From contig JAQWSE010000008.1 in the NCBI GenBank assembly GCA_029243395.1, positions 1-64,000 on the forward strand: a DNA stretch of 64,000 bases. The letters run 5' to 3'. Positions 26,911 to 35,469 of the stretch are shown one piece after another. The stretch comes from Paracoccaceae bacterium. Its GTDB lineage: Bacteria; Pseudomonadota; Alphaproteobacteria; Rhodobacterales; Rhodobacteraceae. Positions within the stretch are counted from its first letter, which is position 1. Each line of letters begins with the position of its first letter. The notes beneath the pieces were generated by a model. That model was given only the letters and a program-made list of their open reading frames with translations, did no database searches and was not told the DNA's origin. The position numbers and the translations under genes were made by a program.

Positions 26911-27876
26911 ATGAAAGAATCTCAAGGTCTTGACCCAAACTTCCTGGATTTATCAGCTAGATTAGGTAACGATCCTTTACAAGTCCAAGGGGCAGGAGGG
27001 AACACCTCGATCAAGACTGGGAAAGTGATGTGGATAAAAGCTTCTGGTAAGGAGTTATCTAATTCAAAAGATGAAAACATATTTGTAAAAATAGATTTAG
27101 ATGCAGCTAAAGCCGAAACGTATGGAAATGGCGATGGAAGTTGTAAAGATACAATAATTGATCCTTCAATCAAACTGCGTCCATCCATTGAAACAACTTT
27201 CCATGCCATCTTAGACTGGCCAGTTGTAACACACACACACTCCGTAGTGACACTCGTTCATGCTATCAGCCCAGAAGGATTAGCCGCGGCTGAAAGTAAA
27301 TTAGAGGGACTTCCATATGCTATAGTCTCGTATGTAAAACCTGGCCTGCCCCTCACAAGGTTAATTCTTGAAGCAGCTAATCCAGAAACTCAAATCCTTG
27401 TTTTAAAAAACCACGGTCTGATATGCTGTGGTGAAACAGTTCTGGCAGTATCAAACTTGATTGCAGAAGTGGAAAAAAGGTTAGCAATGCCTGAAAGAAG
27501 AAAATCCCCAGTGAATCCTAGCCCATCAATTGTCCCAGGCTACACAATGTCTGATGAAAGCTGGATTTCAAAGGATCCAAAAGCCTTAAAAATTGTGCGA
27601 GCTGGTTCATATTATCCTGACCACGTCGTCTTCCTGGGTCCAAGTTTGACAGAAAATCCAACCGCGGGAAGGGTTGCCTTTTTAGTTGAAAATGAGGGAA
27701 TCTATCTAAAGTCAGATTCCACGAAATCTCAAAAAGCCATGCTTCGCTGTTTATCCGACATTCTATTGCGACTCCCATCTGAATGGAACCCAGAGCCGAT
27801 AGGTGCTTGTGCTGAAGCTGAACTAATGAACTGGGATGCGGAAAAATATAGGCAATCCCTAGATTCAGTCAAATGA
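26911..27876 (+). CDS. class II aldolase/adducin-family protein
   Basis: A 321-residue class II aldolase family protein. It has VQGAGGNTSIKTG (phosphate loop), WIKASGKEL, the zinc histidines in THTHSVVTLVHAIS and LKNHGLICCG, and a C-terminal extension with YPDHVVFLGPS similar to the corresponding part of RhaEW-type aldolases. So it looks like an aldolase domain without a dehydrogenase. Its stop overlaps the start of the next kinase gene by four bases, implying that the pair acts in one pathway: the kinase makes a ketose-1- or -5-phosphate and this enzyme cleaves or epimerises it. Substrate unknown. Confidence 0.85.
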   Translation: MKESQGLDPNFLDLSARLGNDPLQVQGAGGNTSIKTGKVMWIKASGKELSNSKDENIFVKIDLDAAKAETYGNGDGSCKDTIIDPSIKLRPSIETTFHAILDWPVVTHTHSVVTLVHAISPEGLAAAESKLEGLPYAIVSYVKPGLPLTRLILEAANPETQILVLKNHGLICCGETVLAVSNLIAEVEKRLAMPERRKSPVNPSPSIVPGYTMSDESWISKDPKALKIVRAGSYYPDHVVFLGPSLTENPTAGRVAFLVENEGIYLKSDSTKSQKAMLRCLSDILLRLPSEWNPEPIGACAEAELMNWDAEKYRQSLDSVK

Positions 27877-29150
27877 CCCTTTCAATAGGAATAGATATCG
27901 GCACATCCGGAATTAGGACGGCCACAGTTGATTCAACTGGAAAAGTTCTGTCAACCTCCTATCAACAGCATTTACCTCAAAATTTAGATAAAATTAATCC
28001 AAAATTATGGTGGCAATCAGTAAAAGCTGGAATAAATTGTAATATTTTAAATTTGAAGGAAAAAGGGATAAATCCATTGGAGATTTCATCTCTAGCCGTC
28101 GATGGTACATCTGGATCCATGTTACTGACTGATTCTAGTTTGCAACCAGTTACAAGAGCGTTAATGTATAACTCTGCTGGATTTGATCCAGAAGCTGAAA
28201 TTATCGCAAAAATTGCCCCAGAACCTAATATTACCAGGGGAAGCAATTCTGCCTTGGCTAGAGCAATGCGCTTAATTTCGGAAGATGAAGATAATAAGGC
28301 AAGACACTTGATGCATCAGGCCGACTTCATCGCTGCCAAATTAATGAAGAAAGGCGGTTTATCTGACCAAAATAATACACTTAAACTGGGCTATGATCCA
28401 AAAAATGAATGCTGGCCTGAATGGATTATTAATTCAGGTTTTAACCACAGCCTGTTACCAGACGTCTATCCAATTGGAAAACCCCTAGGCACTATCAATA
28501 ACGCTATAGCAGTTGATCTTAGATTATCTAAAAACCTAATAATCCACGCTGGTACTACTGATAGCATTGCCGGCTTTCTAGCCAGTGCACCCTTGCAAAA
28601 AGGTGCTGCTGTAACCTCTCTTGGCAGCACTCTCGCGATAAAGATCTTATGTAAAAACCAAATTGAGGAACCCAGTATTGGCTTATATTCTCACAAAATT
28701 GGTAATTTTTGGTTGACGGGAGGAGCTTCAAACACAGGAGGAACTGTTCTAAAAAAATACTTCACAAAGAAAGAAATAGTGAACCTAAGCAGCAAAATAG
28801 ATCCCAATATGGTTTCGGGTTTAGAATATTACCCCTTAGCAATTCCAGGAGAGAGATTTCCTGTAAATAACCCTAATCTACAGCCTTGCCTAACTCCTAG
28901 ACCAACAAAGGATAGTATCTTTTTGCAAGGCATGTTCGAGGGGATGGCTAGAATTGAAAAGAATTGCTACACAGTAATATTGGATCGTGGTGGCGACTTT
29001 CCAAAATACGTTCTGACTGTAGGCGGTGGAGCAAATAACTCCGTCTGGACAACCATTAGAAGCAAAATTTTAGGTGTTAACGTTACGCCTGGCGTAAATA
29101 CTGAAGCGGCTGTTGGGGCCGCAAAAATACCTATTTTATTCAAAGATTGA
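27873..29150 (+). CDS. FGGY-family kinase, D-ribulokinase-like short type
   Basis: A 425-residue FGGY kinase, shorter than the other three in the window. It opens SIGIDIGTSGIRTATVD, has AVDGTSGSMLL, HAGTTDSIAGFLAS (catalytic Asp region), SLGSTLAIK, GGASNTGG and TVGGGANNSVW. The length and DGTSG motif match the group that includes plant and cyanobacterial D-ribulose kinases. It is translationally coupled to the class II aldolase upstream and closes the plus-strand catabolic operon. D-ribulose or another ketopentose is the best guess. Confidence 0.83.
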   Translation: MTLSIGIDIGTSGIRTATVDSTGKVLSTSYQQHLPQNLDKINPKLWWQSVKAGINCNILNLKEKGINPLEISSLAVDGTSGSMLLTDSSLQPVTRALMYNSAGFDPEAEIIAKIAPEPNITRGSNSALARAMRLISEDEDNKARHLMHQADFIAAKLMKKGGLSDQNNTLKLGYDPKNECWPEWIINSGFNHSLLPDVYPIGKPLGTINNAIAVDLRLSKNLIIHAGTTDSIAGFLASAPLQKGAAVTSLGSTLAIKILCKNQIEEPSIGLYSHKIGNFWLTGGASNTGGTVLKKYFTKKEIVNLSSKIDPNMVSGLEYYPLAIPGERFPVNNPNLQPCLTPRPTKDSIFLQGMFEGMARIEKNCYTVILDRGGDFPKYVLTVGGGANNSVWTTIRSKILGVNVTPGVNTEAAVGAAKIPILFKD

Positions 29151-29543
29151 TTAATAAGAGAATTATTCTTTGCCCTAAAGGAATCTTTTTCTAGCTAATC
29201 GAGTAATCATGCAAACCGTTTACCGAAAGTCCTATTAGGTTCAGTGTAAGATATTTCCGATGCTAAGTAACTAGCATTATGGCATGCGCACATTGATCCA
29301 AAATGAATGTCCTTAGTCTTTGTCATCTCTACTAGATTTTCTAGTAATTAGTTTCAAAAAAACCTCAAGTTGGATCATTTTTTTGACGACACAGAACCTT
29401 TAAGATAGTTCTCTACTTCTTCTTTACTCATCGCTGGAGCACTTTTATCGAGAGCTATATCAGGATTCACCCGATTAAGTCAGGTACATTTTTCCAAAAT
29501 TTTATGATTTGAATTCTACTTCTAGCTAGGGTAGGTTGGATCC
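29151..29543. other. intergenic stretch with a short coding-like remnant on the minus strand
   Basis: No intact gene is present. On the minus strand, 29470 to 29375 encodes 31 residues (VNPDIALDKSAPAMSKEEVE and onward to KK, stop) with a conserved-looking acidic helix, but an in-frame stop lies just upstream. I read it as the tail of a decayed gene or a microprotein. The right part must hold the promoter of the following transporter operon. Confidence 0.4.
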
Positions 29544-30665
29544 TTGTTAACAATAAATAGGGTCAAAGTGGATTTGAATGTGGAAAACAATTCATTTGTA
29601 AGATTTCAAAATGTACAAAAAAGCTATGACGGTGAAGTCCTAGTTGTTAAGGACCTGAATCTAGACATCCCTAAAGGTGAATTCTTAACAATGTTAGGAC
29701 CATCTGGTTCTGGAAAAACAACTTGCTTGATGATGCTTGCAGGCTTTGAAACAGCCACTCATGGAATTATCTCATTGAATGGCAATCCTATTAATAATAT
29801 TCCACCCCATAAAAGAGGAATCGGGATGGTGTTTCAGAATTATGCACTGTTCCCACATATGACCGTTTCAGAAAACTTATCTTTTCCACTCGAGGTCAGA
29901 GGTCTCACCAAGACCACCCGTGAAGATAAAGTTCGGTGGGCCCTTGATATGGTACAAATGAGTGAATTTGGAAACCGCCGACCTGCACAATTGTCTGGAG
30001 GTCAGCAGCAACGGATAGCACTTGCTCGATCATTGGTTTTCGAACCCGACTTAGTCCTAATGGATGAACCGCTCGGTGCTCTAGATAAACAACTTCGCGA
30101 ACATATGCAGTATGAAATAAAGCACTTACATGAACGGTTAGGCGTTACAGTGGTTTATGTGACTCACGATCAATCTGAGGCCTTAACCATGTCTGACAAG
30201 GTAGCAGTATTTAACGATGGTGTTATTCAACAGTTGGCCTCACCTCCAGATCTATACGAAAGACCCGAAAATGCGTTTGTCGCCCAATTCATTGGAGAAA
30301 ATAACAAAATTATTGCAGAAGTGATCGAAATTAAGAATTCAATAATTTCAGCAAGAACATCTAAAGGAAATATAATAAAAGGTAAAAAAGTTAATTGTGG
30401 CGATATTGGATCCAAAACAACTTTATCAATAAGACCAGAAAGAATTAATGTTGGAGTAAAAAGTGAAAATACTTCAGAGGCTGAAATATTGGAGCTCATT
30501 TACATAGGTGATCACATTAGATGCCGGATGTTAGTGGAAGGTGATAAGGATTTCATCGTCAAAGTACCCAACTCCTCAAAGATCATGAATTTGAAAATTG
30601 GTCAAAAAGCTAAAGTCAGTTGGTCAATTAATGATTGCAGAGCACTTGATACCTTGGGCGAATAG
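29544..30665 (+). CDS. polyamine-type ABC transporter ATPase (PotA-like)
   Basis: A 373-residue ABC ATPase of the PotA/FbpC class. Walker A GPSGSGKTT, Q-loop FQNYALFPHMTV, signature LSGGQQQR, Walker B LVLMDEP and switch VTHDQSEA are all intact, followed by a TOBE-type regulatory domain from about residue 260. It heads an ATPase, binding protein, permease, permease operon. The start is uncertain: the frame opens with TTG 29544, while GTG 29568 has an AGGG five bases ahead and no ATG is available. The substrate is probably a polyamine or related cation. Confidence 0.9.
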   Translation: MLTINRVKVDLNVENNSFVRFQNVQKSYDGEVLVVKDLNLDIPKGEFLTMLGPSGSGKTTCLMMLAGFETATHGIISLNGNPINNIPPHKRGIGMVFQNYALFPHMTVSENLSFPLEVRGLTKTTREDKVRWALDMVQMSEFGNRRPAQLSGGQQQRIALARSLVFEPDLVLMDEPLGALDKQLREHMQYEIKHLHERLGVTVVYVTHDQSEALTMSDKVAVFNDGVIQQLASPPDLYERPENAFVAQFIGENNKIIAEVIEIKNSIISARTSKGNIIKGKKVNCGDIGSKTTLSIRPERINVGVKSENTSEAEILELIYIGDHIRCRMLVEGDKDFIVKVPNSSKIMNLKIGQKAKVSWSINDCRALDTLGE

Positions 30666-30737
30666 TTATATATAATCCGATTCTCATGCGTCCGAGCGAA
30701 TAAAGCTTAGTCGAATTATTGGAAATGGGAGAAAATC

Positions 30738-31817
30738 ATGAAATTTTTAAATTTAATTGCAGTGACAGTAAGTGCCTTAATGGTCGCAACTGTTGCAACT
30801 GCGGGATCTATTACCGTAGTATCTTGGGGCGGTGCTTACACCAAATCCCAAGTTGAAGCATATCATAAACCATGGGCAAAGAAGACTGGAAACACTGTTG
30901 TGTCCGAAGATTACAGTGGAGGATTAGCAGAAGTTAAAGCCCAAGTTGAATCAGGTAATGTTACTTGGGACGTGGTTGACGTGGAACTTTCAGATGCTTT
31001 GCAAGGTTGTGATGAAGGAATATTAGAAGTAATCGATCCTTCAACTCTTCCTGCTGCACCAGATGGAACACCTGCAACAGATGACTTCATGGATGGGGCA
31101 TTACAAGAGTGCGCCGTTGGAAACATTGTTTGGTCTACAATATATGCATATGACAAAACAAAGTTTGATACAGCACCTACTACTATGGCTGATTTTTTTG
31201 ATGTTGAAAAATTTCCAGGCAAAAGAGGTATGCGTAAACTAGGTAAGGCTATGTTGGAAATGGCTTTGATGGGTGACGGTGTGCCTGCATCTGAAGTGTA
31301 TGACTTACTAAATACACCTGCAGGTGTAGATAGAGCATTTGCAAAACTAGACACAATAAAGGATCATGTGGTTTGGTGGGAAGCAGGAGCGCAGCCACCG
31401 CAATTACTAGCTGACGGCGAAGTAACAATGACAATTGTGTGGAATGGAAGAATATTCAATGCTATAGCTGCAGAAGGTCAACCCTTTGGCTTGGTATGGG
31501 ACGGTCAGGTCTATGACCTAGATCTTTTTGTAATACCAAAAGGTAGCAAAAATAGGGAAGCAGCCCTAGACTTTATCCGTTTCTCAACAGATACTAAGCG
31601 ATTAGCGGATCAGGCTAGCTGGATAAATTATGGACCAGTTCGAAACTCATCCATTCCTATGATTGGAACTTATCACAGTGATTCATCAATCAATATGGTT
31701 GACCATATGCCAACCACTGAAGCAGCCCTCAAGAATGCTCTTCAAAATGATTTTATGTTCTGGGCCGACAATGGCGAGGAATTGAATGAAAGATTTAATG
31801 CTTGGTTGGCTAAGTAA
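30738..31817 (+). CDS. polyamine-type ABC transporter substrate-binding protein (PotD-like)
   Basis: A 359-residue extracellular solute-binding protein. Residues 1-22 form a signal peptide with cleavage near ATA-GS. The mature protein begins ITVVSWGGAYTKSQVEAY, the common opening of PotD/PotF-type proteins, and continues with WDVVDVELSDALQGCDEG and LFVIPKGSKNREAALDFI. GGGAGAAAATC precedes ATG 30738. Two cysteines (about 95 and 123) could form a disulfide. The ligand cannot be fixed; polyamines or amino-acid-like compounds are typical. Confidence 0.9.
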   Translation: MKFLNLIAVTVSALMVATVATAGSITVVSWGGAYTKSQVEAYHKPWAKKTGNTVVSEDYSGGLAEVKAQVESGNVTWDVVDVELSDALQGCDEGILEVIDPSTLPAAPDGTPATDDFMDGALQECAVGNIVWSTIYAYDKTKFDTAPTTMADFFDVEKFPGKRGMRKLGKAMLEMALMGDGVPASEVYDLLNTPAGVDRAFAKLDTIKDHVVWWEAGAQPPQLLADGEVTMTIVWNGRIFNAIAAEGQPFGLVWDGQVYDLDLFVIPKGSKNREAALDFIRFSTDTKRLADQASWINYGPVRNSSIPMIGTYHSDSSINMVDHMPTTEAALKNALQNDFMFWADNGEELNERFNAWLAK

Positions 31818-31838
31818 GTTCTACCAAATATAAAAAGA

Positions 31839-31865
31839 AAATAGGGGGGGGAATTCCCCCTATTT
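31839..31865 (+). terminator. intercistronic hairpin between binding-protein and permease genes
   Basis: AAATAGGGGG pairs perfectly with CCCCCTATTT around a 7-base loop. It follows the binding-protein stop by 21 bases, and a T6 run comes 9 bases after it. This is the position at which binding-protein operons often carry a stabilising stem or partial terminator that lowers permease expression. Confidence 0.6.
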
Positions 31866-31907
31866 GGCACAATTTTTTAATGCTGGAAACCCGCCATAGG
31901 CTACCAA

Positions 31908-33170
31908 ATGTTAGCATCCCAAAATAATAGCAATAACGAAGTGTTAACAAATGATGGTATCCCTCTAAAGAAAAAACTTTCCAAATCTTTGTTCAAAAGT
32001 CGTTTGAGAGCTTTTGGCTTGGTTACTCCCTTGCTACTACTAATCTCATTGGGATTTGTATTTCCAATTCTAGTTTTTTTGACACGTGGGGTATATAACG
32101 ACACTTTTGAAAAATATATGATAAATCTCACCCCTATACTTGCAGAATGGGACGGAAAGACTGAACCTACTGAAGAAATGTTTGAAGCCCTAGTATTAGA
32201 CTTAGTTGCATTAAAGAAAAGTAAGAATATTGGCAAGGTAGCGAGTCGCATGAACAGGGAGTTGTCTGGATCGCGTTCCTTATTCACAAGTTCTGCAAGA
32301 AAAGCAAAAAATTTGGAATCCCCATTCAAGGAATCTCTAATTCAGGTGAAGAAAAAGTGGGGGAATTTGGATACTTGGCGTGCCATGAAAGTCACTTCCA
32401 ATTCTCTGACACCAGTTTTTTTGGCATCTGCACTAGACATGAAATACACCGCTGACGGTACTATAGTCCAAAAACCTGAAGAAAGGCGCATCCACATTAA
32501 GTTATTCGTTCGAACCTTGGAAATCTCATTAATTGTAGTAATTGCTGGTTTAATCTTGGGTTATCCAGTTGCTTTCTTACTCGCTAGTCTACCTATTAGA
32601 ATATCAAATTTATTACTTATTTTAGTTTTACTACCTTTTTGGACTTCTCTACTGGTTAGAACAACTGCATGGATAGCTATGCTACAAGGGCAAGGTGTAT
32701 TGAATGACATGTTTGTAGTTTTTGGAATAGCCACAGATGAAGACAGATTTACTCTAATCTATAATAAGGCAGGAACTTTAATCTCAATGACACACATTCT
32801 GTTGCCATTCATGATACTGCCAATATATTCTGTAATGAAAACAATACCTCCTTCCTATGTGAGAGCAGCTAAATCAATGGGCGCTACTAGCTGGACGGCT
32901 TTCTGGCGAATATATTTTCCTCAAACAATCCCTGGTATTGGAGCTGGAGCCATACTAGTTTTTATACTTGCAATAAGCTTTTATATTACCCCAGCACTTA
33001 TAGGTGGGCAAGATGGAACCATGATTTCTAATTTCATCGATTACCATATGCGGAAATCATTAAACTGGTCTCTCGCAGCAGCGATGGGAGGAGTGCTACT
33101 GGTTATTGTACTATTCCTTTACTGGATCTACGATCGCGTAGTTGGAATCGATAATATGAAATTGGGATAG
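31908..33170 (+). CDS. polyamine-type ABC transporter permease (PotB-like)
   Basis: A 420-residue permease. One membrane helix lies at about 38-60 (LVTPLLLLISLGFVFPILVF), then a long soluble insert of about 125 residues, then five further helices. The coupling motif region is SMGATSWTAFWRIYFPQTIPG (EAA-type loop). The insert between the first two helices makes it longer than E. coli PotB (about 275 residues); long forms of this kind occur in alphaproteobacterial PotB relatives. It is followed after three bases by the partner permease. Confidence 0.88.
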   Translation: MLASQNNSNNEVLTNDGIPLKKKLSKSLFKSRLRAFGLVTPLLLLISLGFVFPILVFLTRGVYNDTFEKYMINLTPILAEWDGKTEPTEEMFEALVLDLVALKKSKNIGKVASRMNRELSGSRSLFTSSARKAKNLESPFKESLIQVKKKWGNLDTWRAMKVTSNSLTPVFLASALDMKYTADGTIVQKPEERRIHIKLFVRTLEISLIVVIAGLILGYPVAFLLASLPIRISNLLLILVLLPFWTSLLVRTTAWIAMLQGQGVLNDMFVVFGIATDEDRFTLIYNKAGTLISMTHILLPFMILPIYSVMKTIPPSYVRAAKSMGATSWTAFWRIYFPQTIPGIGAGAILVFILAISFYITPALIGGQDGTMISNFIDYHMRKSLNWSLAAAMGGVLLVIVLFLYWIYDRVVGIDNMKLG

Positions 33171-33173
33171 AAG

Positions 33174-34415
33174 ATGGTGCATAAACCTTTTGAATATATC
33201 CCTCCAAAGCCTCCAATGTGGTTTAATCTATTTTGGCCTGGGGTACTTGGTGTAGTAGTAGGCTTTTTGACTGCAACAGGTCAGAAAGAATTGATGCTAT
33301 TTTACGCCATTTCAGGGTCAATCATTTTTGGTTTACTGGCACTCATATGTATCAAGACAATTAAATCCCGTCTTCTGTCATCAGTTTTCTGTGCAACCTT
33401 AATGTTTTTTGGGGGCTTATTCTATTTCGGACTTGCTTATGCTATAATTTTAGGGATTTTGGGTTGGATTTTAGGTAAAATCAGTCTTTGGCTATCATCA
33501 GGTCACTATCGTTTGGGTCAGCCCCCGTATGCAACATCTGGCGAGGTACTCTGGTTTTATGCCTTTAGATTTATCTGTGGACTAATTTTTCTATTTCTCA
33601 TAACACCCATTCTCTTAGTATTTCCACTGAGTTTTAATACGGAACCTTATTTTAGTTTTACTCAAGGCATGCTTGCTTTTGATTCAGATGCATACTCTCT
33701 TAGATGGTATAAAGATATTCTTTACAATGGTATGGTTAATCCAGAGGCCATCGCAGGATGGTGGTCAGATCTCTGGGTAAATTCCCAATGGATAAGATCT
33801 ATCAGAAATAGTTTCATCATTGGAATATTCGCAACATTACTAGCTACATCCATTGGAACGCTCGCGGCCATTGGCTTATCAAGAAGCGAAATGCCTTATC
33901 GGCGACCCATTATGGCATTGCTGATCTCTCCAATGGTAGTTCCTTTGGTTATCATAGCTTCCGGTCTATTTTTTTTCTTTTCGGACATAGGGATAGCAAA
34001 AACTTATATTGGTGTAATAGTGGCGCATGCAGTACTTGGAACCCCTTATGTCATTATAACAGTGACAGCCACTTTGGTTGGTTTTGATAAAAGTTTAACT
34101 CGTGCCGCTGGAAGCCTTGGGGCTGGACCTTTTAAAACTTTCTTTAAAGTTCAAATGCCGCTGATCTTACCTGGAGTCGTTTCAGGCGCCCTATTTGCTT
34201 TTATAACTTCTTTCGACGAAGTTGTCGTGGTTTTACAACTTGCTGATGTTAGGCAAAGAACCATTCCAAGACAAATGTTTTCTGGAATTAGAGAGCAAAT
34301 TAGCCCAACTATTCTTGCTGTAGCCACTCTTCTTGTTATCATCTCCATCATTTTGTTAACCGTTGTGGAACTCCTGAGAAGAAGATCGGAGAGATTGAGA
34401 GGGATAACAAATTGA
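33174..34415 (+). CDS. polyamine-type ABC transporter permease (PotC-like)
   Basis: A 413-residue permease. The C-terminal half (from about 200) is a regular PotC domain with SIRNSFIIGIFATLLATSIG and the EAA-type loop AAGSLGAGPFKTFFKVQMPL. The N-terminal 130 residues add three or four further hydrophobic segments not found in E. coli PotC. It ends in a very basic tail (LLRRRSERLRGITN). It completes the transporter operon. Confidence 0.88.
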   Translation: MVHKPFEYIPPKPPMWFNLFWPGVLGVVVGFLTATGQKELMLFYAISGSIIFGLLALICIKTIKSRLLSSVFCATLMFFGGLFYFGLAYAIILGILGWILGKISLWLSSGHYRLGQPPYATSGEVLWFYAFRFICGLIFLFLITPILLVFPLSFNTEPYFSFTQGMLAFDSDAYSLRWYKDILYNGMVNPEAIAGWWSDLWVNSQWIRSIRNSFIIGIFATLLATSIGTLAAIGLSRSEMPYRRPIMALLISPMVVPLVIIASGLFFFFSDIGIAKTYIGVIVAHAVLGTPYVIITVTATLVGFDKSLTRAAGSLGAGPFKTFFKVQMPLILPGVVSGALFAFITSFDEVVVVLQLADVRQRTIPRQMFSGIREQISPTILAVATLLVIISIILLTVVELLRRRSERLRGITN

Positions 34416-34611
34416 GAATGTAGTTAAAGTTTGGTCCTTTTCCGTTACTTCACATTATTGAATAACGAATTGCGCCAGTGACTAAATCCAAGAATAACTT
34501 CATTGGACTAGAAGTTCTTAAGAAATTAACATTAATTTGTTTTCTTTCTAATGACTCAATATTGTAATCACTATCAGTTTTGATTCTTTGATATTTATTT
34601 CGGACTGTCCC

Positions 34612-35400
34612 ATGAAGTTTGTCTCTATCGACCAAAACCAAAATATAGCTTTTGTCACATTTGATAGAGGTCATTCGAGCAATTTACTAAACTTAGAGTT
34701 AATTAGAGAACTAACAAAAACGGCAGAAATTTTAAGTGACAAAAAAGACCTATTGGCAATAATTCTCTTAGGACGGCAAGACAATTTCTGCATGGGTTTT
34801 GATTTAAGCGACAAAGAGCTTAAAGAAGTAAGATCTGCCAGCCTAAATGAACAAAGGATGATCCTAGCTGCTGGGGGAAAAATGTGCCTTGCTTGGGAAA
34901 ATTTATCTCCCTTAACTATTTCAGGTATTAATGGTTGGTGCGTAGGGGGTGGTTTAGCCTTAGCTGTGTCAACAGATCTAAGAATTGTTAGCCCAGACAC
35001 CACTATATACGTTCCCGAAGTTGAAAGAGCTCTTAACATGAGTTGGGGTGCCGTACCTCGAATTACAAACCTGGTTGGACCAGCAAAAGCAAAACAGTTA
35101 ATTATGCTTGCCCAGAAGACTCCTTCAGAAAAAGCACTTCATTGGGGCTTGGTTGATGAAATATCTTCTAAATCAGATGTTAGAAAGCAGTCCCTAGAAT
35201 TAGGTCAGATCGCAGCATCTATGCCACCCTTATCTCTGAAGATTTGCAAACAAAGCATTAATTCTTATGCTAATGCCTTAGCAATAGTTTCAACTAATCA
35301 AGATTTAGATCAATTCCTTCTCACCTTTAGAAGCGAGGATTTTGAAAAATCTTTGGATTCTTTCAACCGCGGAATTACTACTAAGTTTTCAGGAAACTAA
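34612..35400 (+). CDS. enoyl-CoA hydratase/isomerase (crotonase) family protein
   Basis: A 262-residue crotonase-fold protein. The first oxyanion-hole segment is DNFCMGFDLSDKE and the second INGWCVGGGLALAVSTDLRI. A catalytic acidic residue may be in YVPEVERALN; the usual LG-P-GG segment reads NMSWGAVPRIT, so the active site is not that of a standard enoyl-CoA hydratase. I chose ATG 34612; the frame continues upstream to TTG 34588. It may follow the transporter operon as a separate transcript. CoA-thioester substrate unknown. Confidence 0.8.
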   Translation: MKFVSIDQNQNIAFVTFDRGHSSNLLNLELIRELTKTAEILSDKKDLLAIILLGRQDNFCMGFDLSDKELKEVRSASLNEQRMILAAGGKMCLAWENLSPLTISGINGWCVGGGLALAVSTDLRIVSPDTTIYVPEVERALNMSWGAVPRITNLVGPAKAKQLIMLAQKTPSEKALHWGLVDEISSKSDVRKQSLELGQIAASMPPLSLKICKQSINSYANALAIVSTNQDLDQFLLTFRSEDFEKSLDSFNRGITTKFSGN

Positions 35401-35469
35401 AATGGTCTCTTAAACGTAAGAATCTCTTTTTCTTTCAACCTAATCGGTCATTTGGCATTCTAAGGTTTC

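Noticed and set aside
31901-32329. 142-residue minus-strand frame opposite the PotB-like permease
   Set aside because: The plus-strand reading is a membrane permease with domain matches; the antisense frame is incidental.
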